Assembly: GCA_903827245.1 (NCBI GenBank)
Contig: CAIKHO010000044.1
Coordinates: 1 to 44,216, forward strand
DNA from: an uncultured Opitutia bacterium
Lineage (GTDB): Bacteria > Verrucomicrobiota > Verrucomicrobiia > Opitutales > Opitutaceae
Direction: 5' to 3'
Length of the DNA: 44,216 nt
Below, piece after piece: positions 29,985 through 38,303 of this stretch (position 1 is its first letter; each line of letters starts with the position of its first letter). The notes under the pieces are model-generated. The model was not told where the DNA came from. It did not search any database and was given only the letters and a program-made list of their open reading frames with translations. Both the position numbers and the translations under genes were made by a program.

Positions 29985-31292
29985 CTACGCGGGCAAGGTC
30001 AGCCGCAGGTTGCGCTGGATCTGGTCGCGCCAAGGGTCACTCACCCGGGCCTGGGCGGCGTAGTCGGGCCACTTGGCAACCGCGGCCATGACTTCGCCCA
30101 CGATGGTCTCGGCCCGGCCGCGCTTCATCGCGGCGGCCTGCGCGCATGCACGGAAGTCCGCCATCGTGAAATCGTCGCGCTTGCCGTTCAGCGTCATCTG
30201 GTGGCTGGCGGTCCAGGCGCCGTCCGGGTTGTAGCTGTAAATCACGTCGAACGCGGGCGAGAGCGACCAGCGGCCGGCCTGGTCCATCAGGAACGCGATG
30301 TTCTTGGCGTGGTCGTCCTGGTTGCGGGCGATGATGTTGAAGGCCATCCGGCGGAACTGTTCCTCCACCGCGGCCATCGGCAGATGGAGCTGTTGCATGA
30401 CCAGCAGCACCTGCTCGTACGCATAGGCACCCGCATGGTTGAAGTCGAAATGGGCCAGGGCGCAGAGCGACTGCATGTGCAGCTTCCCGCCGCCTGGCAG
30501 GCGGTCGAAGCGCCGGGTCATGAAATGCCGCCGGCCGCCCTCCTCCAGCAGGCGGCACTCGCTCATGGTGATGCCCGCGGCCTGCGCCATCAGGTAATAG
30601 GCGTACTCGATCGTCCCGTAACCCTTGGGGTCGTTGAGCTCCTTGTCCCGGTTCGCGGTCACGCCGTCGAACTTGAGCAGCCAGTAATCGAAGCCGTCCC
30701 CGGCCACGACCTGCCCGGACCGCACCTCGTTGGTCGCCCGGTTCCAGGCGATGACGGCTTTCGCCCGCGCCCCGCCGGCCGACGTGCCGACGCGCAGGAT
30801 GTCCTTCAGCGCGGCGCCCTTGCCGGCGTCCTCGAACGAGGCCTGCAGGTCGCGGCGCTCGCTGAGCACGGCCGAGGCGAGCTCGACCAGCGCATCGATC
30901 TCGATCTTTTCCGCGCGGCGCGTCCTCGGCCCGGTGGAGGGAACGAACTCCAGCGCCCCCATGCCGCGGGCGCCCGTGTAGCACAACCGCTCCACCGCGT
31001 TGAAACTCTCCGGCGCCCGCCCCTGCGTGGCCAGCCAGGCGTCGATCAGCGCGTTGCCAAACTTGTCCGGCAGCGAATCCGCCAGCAGGCCGGGCAGGCC
31101 GTGAAAGGTGTGGCGGGGAAGATCCGGGAAAGCGTACACGCTGTCGCCGAGCGGCATGGTCAGTGGCGAGACCTCGATCCCGCTCGTCGTGAAGGCCGGG
31201 GCGTATTGAAACGCCGCCACGCCGCCGGTCTCCTCCAGCGAGACCGCCCCGATCGTCCGTCCCCAAAGCAGCACTTCCGCCAGCGTCGTCAT
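29985..31292 (-). CDS. hipA: HipA-family serine/threonine kinase toxin
   Basis: 435-residue HipA-like kinase, a growth-arrest toxin in characterised systems. The N-terminal HipA_N1 domain (AEVLLWGRTIGAVSLEE) is followed by VGTSAGGARAKAVIAW, the glycine-rich, auto-phosphorylation loop region. The kinase signature FNIIARNQDDHAKNIAFL holds the catalytic Asp and metal Asn, and SPAFDVIYSYN holds the metal-binding Asp. All parts look intact. Start is the ATG at 31292, overlapping the upstream HTH gene stop (ATGA). The earlier in-frame GTG at 31313 is unnecessary. The target kinase substrate is not predictable. Confidence 0.92.
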   Translation of the reverse strand: MTTLAEVLLWGRTIGAVSLEETGGVAAFQYAPAFTTSGIEVSPLTMPLGDSVYAFPDLPRHTFHGLPGLLADSLPDKFGNALIDAWLATQGRAPESFNAVERLCYTGARGMGALEFVPSTGPRTRRAEKIEIDALVELASAVLSERRDLQASFEDAGKGAALKDILRVGTSAGGARAKAVIAWNRATNEVRSGQVVAGDGFDYWLLKFDGVTANRDKELNDPKGYGTIEYAYYLMAQAAGITMSECRLLEEGGRRHFMTRRFDRLPGGGKLHMQSLCALAHFDFNHAGAYAYEQVLLVMQQLHLPMAAVEEQFRRMAFNIIARNQDDHAKNIAFLMDQAGRWSLSPAFDVIYSYNPDGAWTASHQMTLNGKRDDFTMADFRACAQAAAMKRGRAETIVGEVMAAVAKWPDYAAQARVSDPWRDQIQRNLRLTLPA

Positions 31293-31639
31293 GACGGCGT
31301 GCCCCAGGTCCACTTTCCCGGCGGATCTTCGGCCACCTTGAAGGCCGACGCACGACGACGCACGCGACCGCGCAGCTTCAGCTGGGCGATCGGGCTGGGC
31401 GGCGGCTCAGGAATGAACACTTCGAAATGCCCCGCAAGATCGAGGGCCCGGCAGACACGGACAAACCCCGCGAGCTGGATCGATTCGCCCGCCTCCAGGC
31501 GCTCGACGGTGCGTTTCGAAACGCCGGCTTTGTCGGCCAGCCCGGCCTGCATCAGATTCCGATCCAGCCGGATCTTCGCCAGCCGCTCGCCCAATTCCCC
31601 CAAGATCGCCTTATCGGTCATCTCATTCGTCATTTTCAT
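31289..31639 (-). CDS. hipB: HipB-like XRE-family antitoxin/repressor
   Basis: 116-residue DNA-binding protein. A single HTH_3/XRE domain (about 14-68) contains LGERLAKIRLDRNLMQAGLADKAGVSKRTVERLEAG, a textbook Cro/C1 helix-turn-helix. The C-terminal tail is rich in Pro and basic residues (KLRGRVRRR), possibly for HipA contact. Start is the ATG at 31639; a second at 31633 is possible. It is the first gene of the hipBA operon and probably represses it through the inverted sites just upstream. Confidence 0.9.
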   Translation of the reverse strand: MKMTNEMTDKAILGELGERLAKIRLDRNLMQAGLADKAGVSKRTVERLEAGESIQLAGFVRVCRALDLAGHFEVFIPEPPPSPIAQLKLRGRVRRRASAFKVAEDPPGKWTWGTPS

Positions 31640-31824
31640 TACGCGCCAAATCTGGCGAATAGAGCCCGAATATCAACATTAATCGTCTATTATGGCGATT
31701 TGAACTATTCATATAACTCGCCATTTATGACGTATTATAGCGAAAATCTCAATCAATCCGCCAGAAAAGACGAATTACGCGAAAACGTTGTCCGCAGCGC
31801 CGAGTCAGGGGCTAATTATCCGAT
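31640..31824 (-). promoter_or_regulatory. AT-rich hipBA control region with inverted operator-like sites
   Basis: This 185-bp stretch is strikingly AT-rich against its GC-rich surroundings. TTATGGCGA (31690-31698) and TCGCCATTT (31718-31726) form an inverted pair with 19 bp between. Further partial matches (GGCGAAT near 31662, TATAGCGAAA near 31736) follow. In characterised hipBA systems HipB binds such inverted sites upstream of its own gene. The assignment here is by position and symmetry. TATTAT and TATAAC sequences in the same stretch could supply -10 boxes. Confidence 0.6.
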
Positions 31825-32045
31825 ATCGGGTCGTGGTACAGTTTGCGATAGATCACTCCAATCCGGTTTCGCGCAGAGGCGCAAAGTCGCGAAGCGGGAA
31901 CATGGAGAATGGAATCAATGCTCGAAACGGAGGAATCAGGAAATCCGGCATCCGCACAGGCCCGGACCATCGCTCCTGATTCCTCGGTCTTTTTGGCTTT
32001 CTCTGCGCCCCAGCGCCTCTGCGTGAAACTATACCACTACCCGAT
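31825..32045. repeat. Nested inverted-repeat element, copy C, with terminal inverted repeats
   Basis: The 221-bp element is bounded by 20-bp ends, 31825-31844 and 32026-32045, which match at 18 of 20 positions (ATCGGGT-GTGGTA-AGTTT). The middle arms GGTTTCGCGCAGAGGCGC (31865-31882) and GCGCCTCTGCGTGAAAC (32013-32029) are the same family as in copies A and B. The inner core is different: a perfect 12-bp pair GAGGAATCAGGA (31930-31941) with TCCTGATTCCTC (31974-31985). The right end includes the stop codon of the aldehyde dehydrogenase gene. Confidence 0.88.
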
Positions 32046-33617
32046 GTCGCGCTGCGTCCACTGTCCGTCGATGAGCCGCCACATCTGGCCATTCGGGCTC
32101 TTGTCCTGCAACGCGGCCGGCAGGCGGGCGGCGCGGACGTTGTCGTAGCACTGGAGCTGGGCGAAGCGGCGGAGCGAGGCGGGAATGCCTACGGCCGTGA
32201 ACCCGGGATGGCCCGTGGAGGGGAACGGTCCACCGTGGTGCATCGCCGGGCTCACGGCGACGCCCGTGGGCATCTTGTCGTTAAGCAGGCGGCCGACGCG
32301 GGGGCGGAGCAGCGGCTCCAATTCGGCGTAGAGCGCGTCGTCGGAACCGCGGGTGTCGGAATAAAAACCGCCCGTGAGATTGCCCTCGAGATGTTCAAGC
32401 AAGGTGGCCATCTGCGCCGCGTCGCGGACAACGACAAAGAGGGCGGCGTTGCCGAAGGCCTCGGTCTGGAGTTTTTCCGGTGCGGCAAGAAACTCGTCGC
32501 CCGAGACGCGGAGCAGCGTGTTGCAGAATCGGTAACCGGGCGCGGCCACCGCCTGGCCGCCCGTGACCAGGTGCGCGCCGGCGGACTGCAGCGTCGTGAC
32601 GCTGGCGGCCAGTGCGCGGGCTACGGCGGAGGAGAGCAGCGGCGTGGGGGCTGCCGTTTCGAATTTTGCCTTCACCGCGGCGATGAACTGCTCCGTCGCC
32701 TCGCCGGCAACGAGCACCACCAGACTCGGGTTGGTGCAGAACTGGCCTGTGCCCAGCAGGCTGCTGCCGGCAAATTCCTCGGCGAGCTTCGCACCGCGTT
32801 CCGCGAGTGCACCCGGCAGGATCAGGACCGGGTTCACGCTGGAAAGCTCGAGGTAAATCGGCTTCCCGGCGGCATCGGCCGCGGCCTTGAGCTTCAGGCC
32901 GGCGGAGCGGCTGCCGGTGTAGCCGGTCGCGCCCGTGCGCGGATCGGCCACGAGGCGTTCGCCGTCGGCGTGGCCCGTACGATAGATGAGCTGCACCGTG
33001 GCGGGTGGCAGACCCGTCTCGCCCACGGCGGCGAACGCCTCCTCGGCGAGCAAGCGGGTCGTGCCCGGGTGCGAGCTGTTGGCCTTGGCGATCACGGGAT
33101 TGCCGGCGGCGATCGCCGCGACGAAGTCACCGCCCGCGACACTGTTGAAAGCGAAGGGAAAATTGTTCGGTCCGAAAACCCACACCGGGCCGAGCGGCGC
33201 GAGCAGGGAGCGGATATTCACCTTGGTGTCGATCGTGGGGAGGGCCCACGAACCCTCGAGCGCGGCCGCGGCGCCCTGCCGCAGCTGGCCCGTGGTGCGG
33301 GGCAGCTCGACCTCGGCGAGGCGGGGAGCCTTGGCCAGGCCGGATTCCGCGTGGGCCATTTCCACCAGCTCTGCCTTGCGGGCCTCGATGCGCTCGGCGA
33401 AGCGCGTGAGAAATTGCGCCAGCTTCGCCGGGCCCGCCGCGCGCAGCCGCGGCGCCGCCTCCGCCGCGGCGGTCAGCGCGGCGTCACAATCGGCCCAGGC
33501 ACTGATGGGAAACTCACCCGGCAGCGTCTCGCCGGTGGCGGGATTTTCCGAGCGGAAGGAACCGGTGGCGTGCGCGGCGCGCCACTGGCCGGCAATGAGG
33601 ACGGGATGAAGGGACAT
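32037..33617 (-). CDS. Aldehyde dehydrogenase, alpha-ketoglutarate semialdehyde (2,5-dioxovalerate) type
   Basis: 526-residue NAD(P)-dependent dehydrogenase. By family it oxidises 2,5-dioxopentanoate to 2-oxoglutarate. Catalytic residues are Asn152 (FGPNNFPFAF), Glu257 (LELSSVNPV) and Cys294 (GTGQFCTNPS). The GNPVIAKANSSHPGT block and the late AMHHGGPFPST stretch are characteristic of the KGSADH subgroup. Start is the ATG at 33617. The protein ends normally at IDGQWT, and the final residues DIG plus the TAG stop come from the end of repeat copy C. It is the last gene of the leftward operon, 12 bp after the reductase gene. Confidence 0.9.
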   Translation of the reverse strand: MSLHPVLIAGQWRAAHATGSFRSENPATGETLPGEFPISAWADCDAALTAAAEAAPRLRAAGPAKLAQFLTRFAERIEARKAELVEMAHAESGLAKAPRLAEVELPRTTGQLRQGAAAALEGSWALPTIDTKVNIRSLLAPLGPVWVFGPNNFPFAFNSVAGGDFVAAIAAGNPVIAKANSSHPGTTRLLAEEAFAAVGETGLPPATVQLIYRTGHADGERLVADPRTGATGYTGSRSAGLKLKAAADAAGKPIYLELSSVNPVLILPGALAERGAKLAEEFAGSSLLGTGQFCTNPSLVVLVAGEATEQFIAAVKAKFETAAPTPLLSSAVARALAASVTTLQSAGAHLVTGGQAVAAPGYRFCNTLLRVSGDEFLAAPEKLQTEAFGNAALFVVVRDAAQMATLLEHLEGNLTGGFYSDTRGSDDALYAELEPLLRPRVGRLLNDKMPTGVAVSPAMHHGGPFPSTGHPGFTAVGIPASLRRFAQLQCYDNVRAARLPAALQDKSPNGQMWRLIDGQWTQRDIG

Positions 33618-33629
33618 GGTAAAGTGGGA

Positions 33630-34502
33630 TCAACGATGGCGGAACTGCTCGACGACCGCGGACATATCCTGGTCGCCCTGGCCGGCGGCGATGGCCTTTT
33701 TAAAAACCTCCAGCGCCGCCGCGGCGGTCGTGAGCGGCACGGCCAGCCCCGCGCCTTCCTTCACGGCATAGCCGAGATCCTTGGCCATCAGTCGCAGCAG
33801 GAAGTTGGGCGTGAAGTCCGGCGTCGTCATGCGGGTGGAGATCGTCTTGAAGAGCGGGCTGCCAGGGGCTCCCTGCGTCAGGATCTCCAGCGCCTTGGTG
33901 CGGTCGAGCCCGCCCTGCTCGATCATGGCCAGCGCCTCGGCCAGCGAGGCGACCTGCACGCCGCAGACGAAGTTGTTTATGAGCTTGATCAACGCGCCGC
34001 TGCCGGTCGGCCCAAGATGGACGATCGAGCGGCTCATCGGGACGAGGACGGGGCGGATTTTCTCGAGCGTGGCGGCCTCGCCGCCCACGAGGAAATTGAG
34101 CTCCCCGGCCGCCGCCTGCATCTTGCTGCCGGTCACCGGCGCATCGAGGAATTCAAAACCACCGGCCGCGGCCGCCGCGGCCAGTTCCTTCACCCAGCCG
34201 ACCGTGAGCGTGCTCGACTCCACCAGGACGGTGCCGCGCGCAGCGCCGGCCAAGGCGCCCTGCTCTCCCAGCCAAAGGCCGCGCGAGGCGGCATCGTCGG
34301 CCACCATGGCAATGACGACCTTGGCTCCCGCCGCCGCTTCGCGGGGCGACGCGGCGATCCGCGCACCGGCGGCGGCCAGCGGCGCGGCCTTGTCGCAGTT
34401 GCGATTGTAGACCGTAACGGGAAAACCGGCGCCAAGGAGGCGCCGGGCCATGCCCGAGCCCATGATGCCAAGACCGAGGAATGCGATGGGAGATTTGCTC
34501 AT
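33630..34502 (-). CDS. Beta-hydroxyacid dehydrogenase (3-hydroxyisobutyrate dehydrogenase family)
   Basis: 290-residue NAD(P)-dependent oxidoreductase with the N-terminal Rossmann motif FLGLGIMGSGMARRL (8-22), the substrate-binding signature FLDAPVTGSKMQAAAGELNFLVGG (119-141) and the catalytic Lys173 in LIKLINN. Family members reduce or oxidise 3-hydroxyisobutyrate, tartronate semialdehyde, succinic semialdehyde or related beta-hydroxy acids. Its place in the sugar-acid operon suggests a side-product or short-chain semialdehyde step, but the exact substrate is not visible. Start is the ATG at 34502. Confidence 0.88.
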   Translation of the reverse strand: MSKSPIAFLGLGIMGSGMARRLLGAGFPVTVYNRNCDKAAPLAAAGARIAASPREAAAGAKVVIAMVADDAASRGLWLGEQGALAGAARGTVLVESSTLTVGWVKELAAAAAAGGFEFLDAPVTGSKMQAAAGELNFLVGGEAATLEKIRPVLVPMSRSIVHLGPTGSGALIKLINNFVCGVQVASLAEALAMIEQGGLDRTKALEILTQGAPGSPLFKTISTRMTTPDFTPNFLLRLMAKDLGYAVKEGAGLAVPLTTAAAALEVFKKAIAAGQGDQDMSAVVEQFRHR

Positions 34503-34562
34503 GGGAGAATTCTTAATGGCGCCGGGGCCAAGGGACGATGATCGGCGAAAACAGCAAGGTGG

Positions 34563-35558
34563 TCAGAGGGGTTTCACGGCAACGGGCGTCAACGCTTCGG
34601 TGGACACCGCCAGCGGATTGCGGAGCGCGCGGCCGAAGCCGTCGAACTTCACCAACATCATGTCGCCGTCGGCAAGTTGCACGCCCTCACCGAAGCTCAG
34701 GGCGCAGGCGCCGTAGTAATGGACGTGGACATCACCCGGACGCCGGTGCGTCTCGAACTTGAAGTGGTGGTGCTCGATGTTGGCGAGGCTGTGGCACATC
34801 TCGGCCTCGCCCGTGACGATTGACTTGGTCCACAGCACGCGGCCGGCGCGCTCGATCGTGACCTGCCCGGGCACGGTTCCAAACACCGGATCGACCACCA
34901 GCTCGGGCCCGAGCGAACAGGGCCGGACCTTGGAGCCGGCGAGGTTCAGGTAATTCCGTTTCTCGAACTTGTGATCGGAAAACTCGTTGCCGAGCGCCAT
35001 GCCGAGACGCCGCGGGTGGCCGGCCGGATCGACGAGATACACTCCGGCGATCTCCGCCTCCTCGCCGCCGTCCTCGGCGTAGGGCGGCACGGGCAGCGGC
35101 TCGTTGGGCGCGCGCAGAATCGTGCCGACGCCCTTGAAGAACCACTCCGGCGCGGTGCCCGCGCGGCCCGCGGGAGGCCGGCCGCCTTCCACGCCCCAGC
35201 GAAACATCTTCATGCTGTCCGTCTCGGTTTCCGAGGCGGCGTGCATGGCCTGGCGGTTTTTCGCGCTGCCGAGATGCGTGAGTCCGGTGCCCGACACGAG
35301 GCAACGCGCGGGCTCGCCCGGATAATCGATCGGCGCGAGCAACCGCCACGGCGATTTTCCCTCGTAGATCGGATCGTAGGCGAGGGTCTCACCCGTCGCT
35401 TGTTTCCGGGCCAGCGCGGCCAGCGGGGTGCCGGCCGCGAGGGCCGCGTGGGCGAGCGCGTAGACGGAATCGAAACCTTCGAGCAGTCGGACGTTCGGCT
35501 CCTCGACGAGCGCCACGCGACGGGTCGGGCCGTTTTGGATTTGTATGAGATGGGTCAT
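34563..35558 (-). CDS. Fumarylacetoacetate hydrolase-family protein (AraD1/GguC-like), probable 2-keto-3-deoxy sugar-acid dehydratase
   Basis: 331-residue FAH-family protein. The C-terminal FAH fold includes GVYLVDPAGHPRRLGMALGNEFSDHKFE, with the metal-binding Glu region in the GGEEAEIAG segment, and LGPELVVDPVF. The N-terminal half is the cap typical of the AraD1/GguC group (LIQIQNGPTRRVALVEE). FAH-family enzymes are the known dehydratases of 2-keto-3-deoxy-pentonates in Caulobacter xylose (XylX) and Sulfolobus arabinose (KdaD) pathways, producing alpha-ketoglutarate semialdehyde. The neighbouring KGSADH-type gene supports the same role. Start is the ATG at 35558. Confidence 0.85.
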   Translation of the reverse strand: MTHLIQIQNGPTRRVALVEEPNVRLLEGFDSVYALAHAALAAGTPLAALARKQATGETLAYDPIYEGKSPWRLLAPIDYPGEPARCLVSGTGLTHLGSAKNRQAMHAASETETDSMKMFRWGVEGGRPPAGRAGTAPEWFFKGVGTILRAPNEPLPVPPYAEDGGEEAEIAGVYLVDPAGHPRRLGMALGNEFSDHKFEKRNYLNLAGSKVRPCSLGPELVVDPVFGTVPGQVTIERAGRVLWTKSIVTGEAEMCHSLANIEHHHFKFETHRRPGDVHVHYYGACALSFGEGVQLADGDMMLVKFDGFGRALRNPLAVSTEALTPVAVKPL

Positions 35559-35574
35559 GGGGTATTCCGCCGAG

Positions 35575-35644
35575 GTAGGGGCGTCCCTTGCGGACGCCCG
35601 CGGCTTCGCCGCCTCCGGAGGGCGTCGTCAAGCAACGCCCCTAC
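35575..35644. repeat. GTAG-footed inverted hairpin doublet 2
   Basis: The left unit is 35575-35599: GTAG and a perfect 8-bp stem GGGCGTCC/GGACGCCC with a 5-nt loop. The right unit is 35620-35644, the inverse, with GGGCGT/ACGCCC stem and CTAC end. The arms are complementary at 21 of 25 positions. The central 20 bp hold a GCGGCTTCGCCGC hairpin. It fills the 100 bp between the sugar-acid dehydratase and FAH-family genes within the operon. Confidence 0.88.
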
Positions 35645-35658
35645 GCTGGGTTTTCGGT

Positions 35659-36837
35659 TCATTCGGTGATCTTGAATTTCTTCAGCGCCTTCTCGTCGAT
35701 CGTCAGGCCAAGGCCGGGGGTCTTCTCGTCGAGATCGATGAAACCGTCCTTCGCCATCGGCTCGCCCTTGAAGATGTACCAGAAGAGCTCGTTGCCGACC
35801 TCGACGTCGACCGGCGGGAAGAATTCCGCCATCGGCGAGTTCAGGCTGGCCATGACGATGTGATAGTTGTGCATCTGGCCGGCGTGCGGGATGACCGGGA
35901 TCGAGTGCGCCTCGGCCAGCGCGGCGATCTTGCGGGCCTGCGAGATGCCACCGACCCGGTTGGTGTCGAACTGGATGTAGTCCACCGCGCGCGCCTCGAT
36001 CAGCTCGCGGAAGCCGTAGATCGTGTGCTCGTGCTCGCCGCCGGCGATCGGCACCCGATTGGCGCGCTTCAGCTCGGCGTAGCCGTGGATGTCGTCGGGG
36101 ATCACGGCCTCCTCCAGCCAGCGCAGGTGGAACGGCTCGAGCAGCGGCAGCATCCGCTTCGCGTAGTCGAGCGTCCAGCCCATGTAGGCGTCGGCCATGA
36201 TGTCGATGCCGTCGCCGACCGTCTCGCGCACGGTGCGGACGAGCGCGACGTTGCGCTGCATGCCCTCGGCGCCGTCGACCGGGCCCCAGCCGAAGCGGAG
36301 CTTCATGGCCTTGTAGCCCTCGGCCTTGTATTTCCGGGACTCGGCCGCGAGTTCGTCGAGCGGCGTGCTGTAGAGGCGGCTGGCGTAGACCGGAATCTTC
36401 GGCTTGGTCCGTCCGCCGAGCAGACGGTAAACCGGCTGCTTCGCGGACTTGCCCAGAATATCCCAGAGGGCGATGTCCACGGCGCTGATCGCTACCAGCG
36501 CGATGCCCTTGCGGCCGAAGGCCATCGTCTTCCGGTACATGTGTTGCCAGAGAAACTCGGTGTCCCACGGGTCCGCCCCGATCAGCAGCGGCTTGAGGTA
36601 GAGGTCGATGACCTGCTTCGTGACCAGCGGCGAAAGCGCGGCGTTGCCGATGCCGACGAGGCCGTTGTCGGTGAAGATCTCCACGACGAGCCAGCCGTGA
36701 AAGGTGAAAGTTCCCATCGTCGCCGCGGTGAGCATCGGCGAGACGAGGTCCATCGGATTGGTGCAGAAGTGCGGCGGCAACGGGACGGTCTTGCCCTTCC
36801 ATTGGACGACGCGGGTGCGGATTTCGGTTATTTTCAT
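35659..36837 (-). CDS. Enolase-superfamily sugar-acid dehydratase (mandelate racemase/RhmD-like)
   Basis: 392-residue Mg-dependent dehydratase. It shows the mandelate-racemase-type ligands Asp216 (MADAYMGW), Glu242 (WLEEAVIP) and Glu268 (GGEHEH), the catalytic His318 (VIPHAGQ) with Asp291 as its likely dyad partner, and Lys179 in AMKLRFGWGP. The KxxFGWGP segment resembles the rhamnonate and lyxonate dehydratase subgroup. The product would be a 2-keto-3-deoxy aldonate that the FAH-family neighbour can dehydrate further. The exact acid (L-lyxonate, L-arabinonate, D-xylonate, L-rhamnonate) cannot be read from sequence. Start is the ATG at 36837. Confidence 0.85.
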   Translation of the reverse strand: MKITEIRTRVVQWKGKTVPLPPHFCTNPMDLVSPMLTAATMGTFTFHGWLVVEIFTDNGLVGIGNAALSPLVTKQVIDLYLKPLLIGADPWDTEFLWQHMYRKTMAFGRKGIALVAISAVDIALWDILGKSAKQPVYRLLGGRTKPKIPVYASRLYSTPLDELAAESRKYKAEGYKAMKLRFGWGPVDGAEGMQRNVALVRTVRETVGDGIDIMADAYMGWTLDYAKRMLPLLEPFHLRWLEEAVIPDDIHGYAELKRANRVPIAGGEHEHTIYGFRELIEARAVDYIQFDTNRVGGISQARKIAALAEAHSIPVIPHAGQMHNYHIVMASLNSPMAEFFPPVDVEVGNELFWYIFKGEPMAKDGFIDLDEKTPGLGLTIDEKALKKFKITE

Positions 36838-36855
36838 GGAGATGGATTGGGTAAA

Positions 36856-36937
36856 AATCTTTCTCGTTCCTCTTTCTCTTTCTCTTTCGGCAGGACGACC
36901 GGGAGAAAGATTAAGAGAAAGAGGAAAGAGAAAGATT
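36856..36937. repeat. Pyrimidine-purine inverted repeat inside the operon
   Basis: 36856-36880 (AATCTTTCTC, then TTCCTCTTTCTCTT) and 36913-36937 are complementary at 24 of 25 positions, with a 32-bp loop. One arm is almost pure pyrimidine, the other pure purine. The right arm runs into the MFS gene's TAA stop codon (36936-36938), and the element fills the gap to the dehydratase gene. Confidence 0.9.
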
Positions 36938-38279
36938 ATTCATGCGGGATAGTTGAAAGGGGAAGCGGACGGATGCGCGGGATGCCCACGCACAGGACGA
37001 TGAACGCGAGAACGTGCAGTGAGCCCGCAATGATGAGCACGGGCGTGAAGCTGGAGCCGTGGTCGCGCAGGTAGCCGACGACCTGGCCGAACGCCACGCC
37101 GCCCATGGCCCCGCCGAGACCGACGAGGCCGGCGAGCGTGCCGACGGCGCGCTTGGGAATCATGTCGGTGGGAAGGATCATCACGAGCGTGGACCACGAT
37201 TGCTGCCCGAAGAACGCCAGGCTGAAAATGAAAATCACCCAGCCGACGGAATGCAGCTGCGGCACCAGCATGACCCACGGCATGAGCGCGGCGCTCGCCG
37301 CGAGGGCGAGCTTGCGCGCCCCATTGACGGCCATCCCGCGCCGCAGCAGCCAGCTCGACAGCGCGCCTCCGCAGAGACAGCCGACGCCCGAGGCGGCATA
37401 GGGAATCCAGCCGATGCGGCCGGCGGTCTTCAGGTCGAGGTTGAAGGCTTCGAGCAGGAATTTCGGCAGCCAGAAAAGATAGAAATACCACGCGCCATCG
37501 CTGAGGAATTTGGCGAGGATCACGGCCCACGTCTCCCGAAAGCCCAGGATGGCCGAAAGCGGAATCGCGGGCGGGGCGATGCCATCCGGGGGTCGAACGC
37601 GTTCCAACTCGGAGTCCCCCTGCATCACCGGCTTCAAGTGCTCGCGCTCCGCCGCCTTCAGGCCCGGATGCTGTTCCGGCGGCTGGTAGTCGAACCACCA
37701 CCAGACCGTCCAGAGCAGGCCGAAGCCCCCGGTGAGAATAAAGACCCAGCGCCACGGGGCGAGGCCGAGCCAGTCCAGGTTCGTGAGCACGAAAACGATG
37801 AGGGGCGGCGCCACCACCCCGCCGACGGCCGTGCCGCCGTTGATGATGCCCATCGCGATGGAGCGTTCGCGGACCGGAAACCATTCCGTGACCACACGCG
37901 TGGCCGCGGGGAAGCCGCCGCCCTCCCCCATGCCCAGCAGGAGCCGGCTCGTCGCCAGCATCAACACGCCGAAGCCCAGGCCAAAGACCGACGGCATGCC
38001 GTAGTTACCCGCAAACGCATGGCTGGCGCACGCCAGCGACCAGAACACCATGATCACCGTGAACCCGCGGCGCGTGCCGAGCCAGTCGAGCAGCCGGCCG
38101 CCACCGAGGTACATGAGCCCGTAGGTGACGAGGAAGGCGGAATCGAGAAACGCCTTAACCTGGTTTGAAACCGGGATGTCCTGGCTGATCGAGCTCAACG
38201 CCCACGGCAGCGTCTGGCGGTCGAGATAGCTGATCGCGATGGCGACGCTGACCAGGATGGCGATTCTCCAGCGGAGCAT
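36936..38279 (-). CDS. MFS transporter, anion:cation symporter (hexuronate/galactonate-type)
   Basis: 447-residue major-facilitator protein with 12 membrane segments and the usual central loop (about 200-235). Family marks are the N-terminal YLDRQTLPWALSSI (first helix, D and R of the ACS family), GGRLLDWLGTRRG (helix 2-3 loop with the RGF/R motif), and GMGEGGGFPAATRVVTEWFPVRERSIAMGI, a strong ACS-family signature. Such carriers import sugar acids with protons. Its position between the sugar-acid dehydratase and the beta-propeller gene supports uptake of the operon's substrate. Start is the ATG at 38279. Confidence 0.87.
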   Translation of the reverse strand: MLRWRIAILVSVAIAISYLDRQTLPWALSSISQDIPVSNQVKAFLDSAFLVTYGLMYLGGGRLLDWLGTRRGFTVIMVFWSLACASHAFAGNYGMPSVFGLGFGVLMLATSRLLLGMGEGGGFPAATRVVTEWFPVRERSIAMGIINGGTAVGGVVAPPLIVFVLTNLDWLGLAPWRWVFILTGGFGLLWTVWWWFDYQPPEQHPGLKAAEREHLKPVMQGDSELERVRPPDGIAPPAIPLSAILGFRETWAVILAKFLSDGAWYFYLFWLPKFLLEAFNLDLKTAGRIGWIPYAASGVGCLCGGALSSWLLRRGMAVNGARKLALAASAALMPWVMLVPQLHSVGWVIFIFSLAFFGQQSWSTLVMILPTDMIPKRAVGTLAGLVGLGGAMGGVAFGQVVGYLRDHGSSFTPVLIIAGSLHVLAFIVLCVGIPRIRPLPLSTIPHE

Positions 38280-38303
38280 GGGGGAAGAGGCAAAACAGGC
38301 CGC

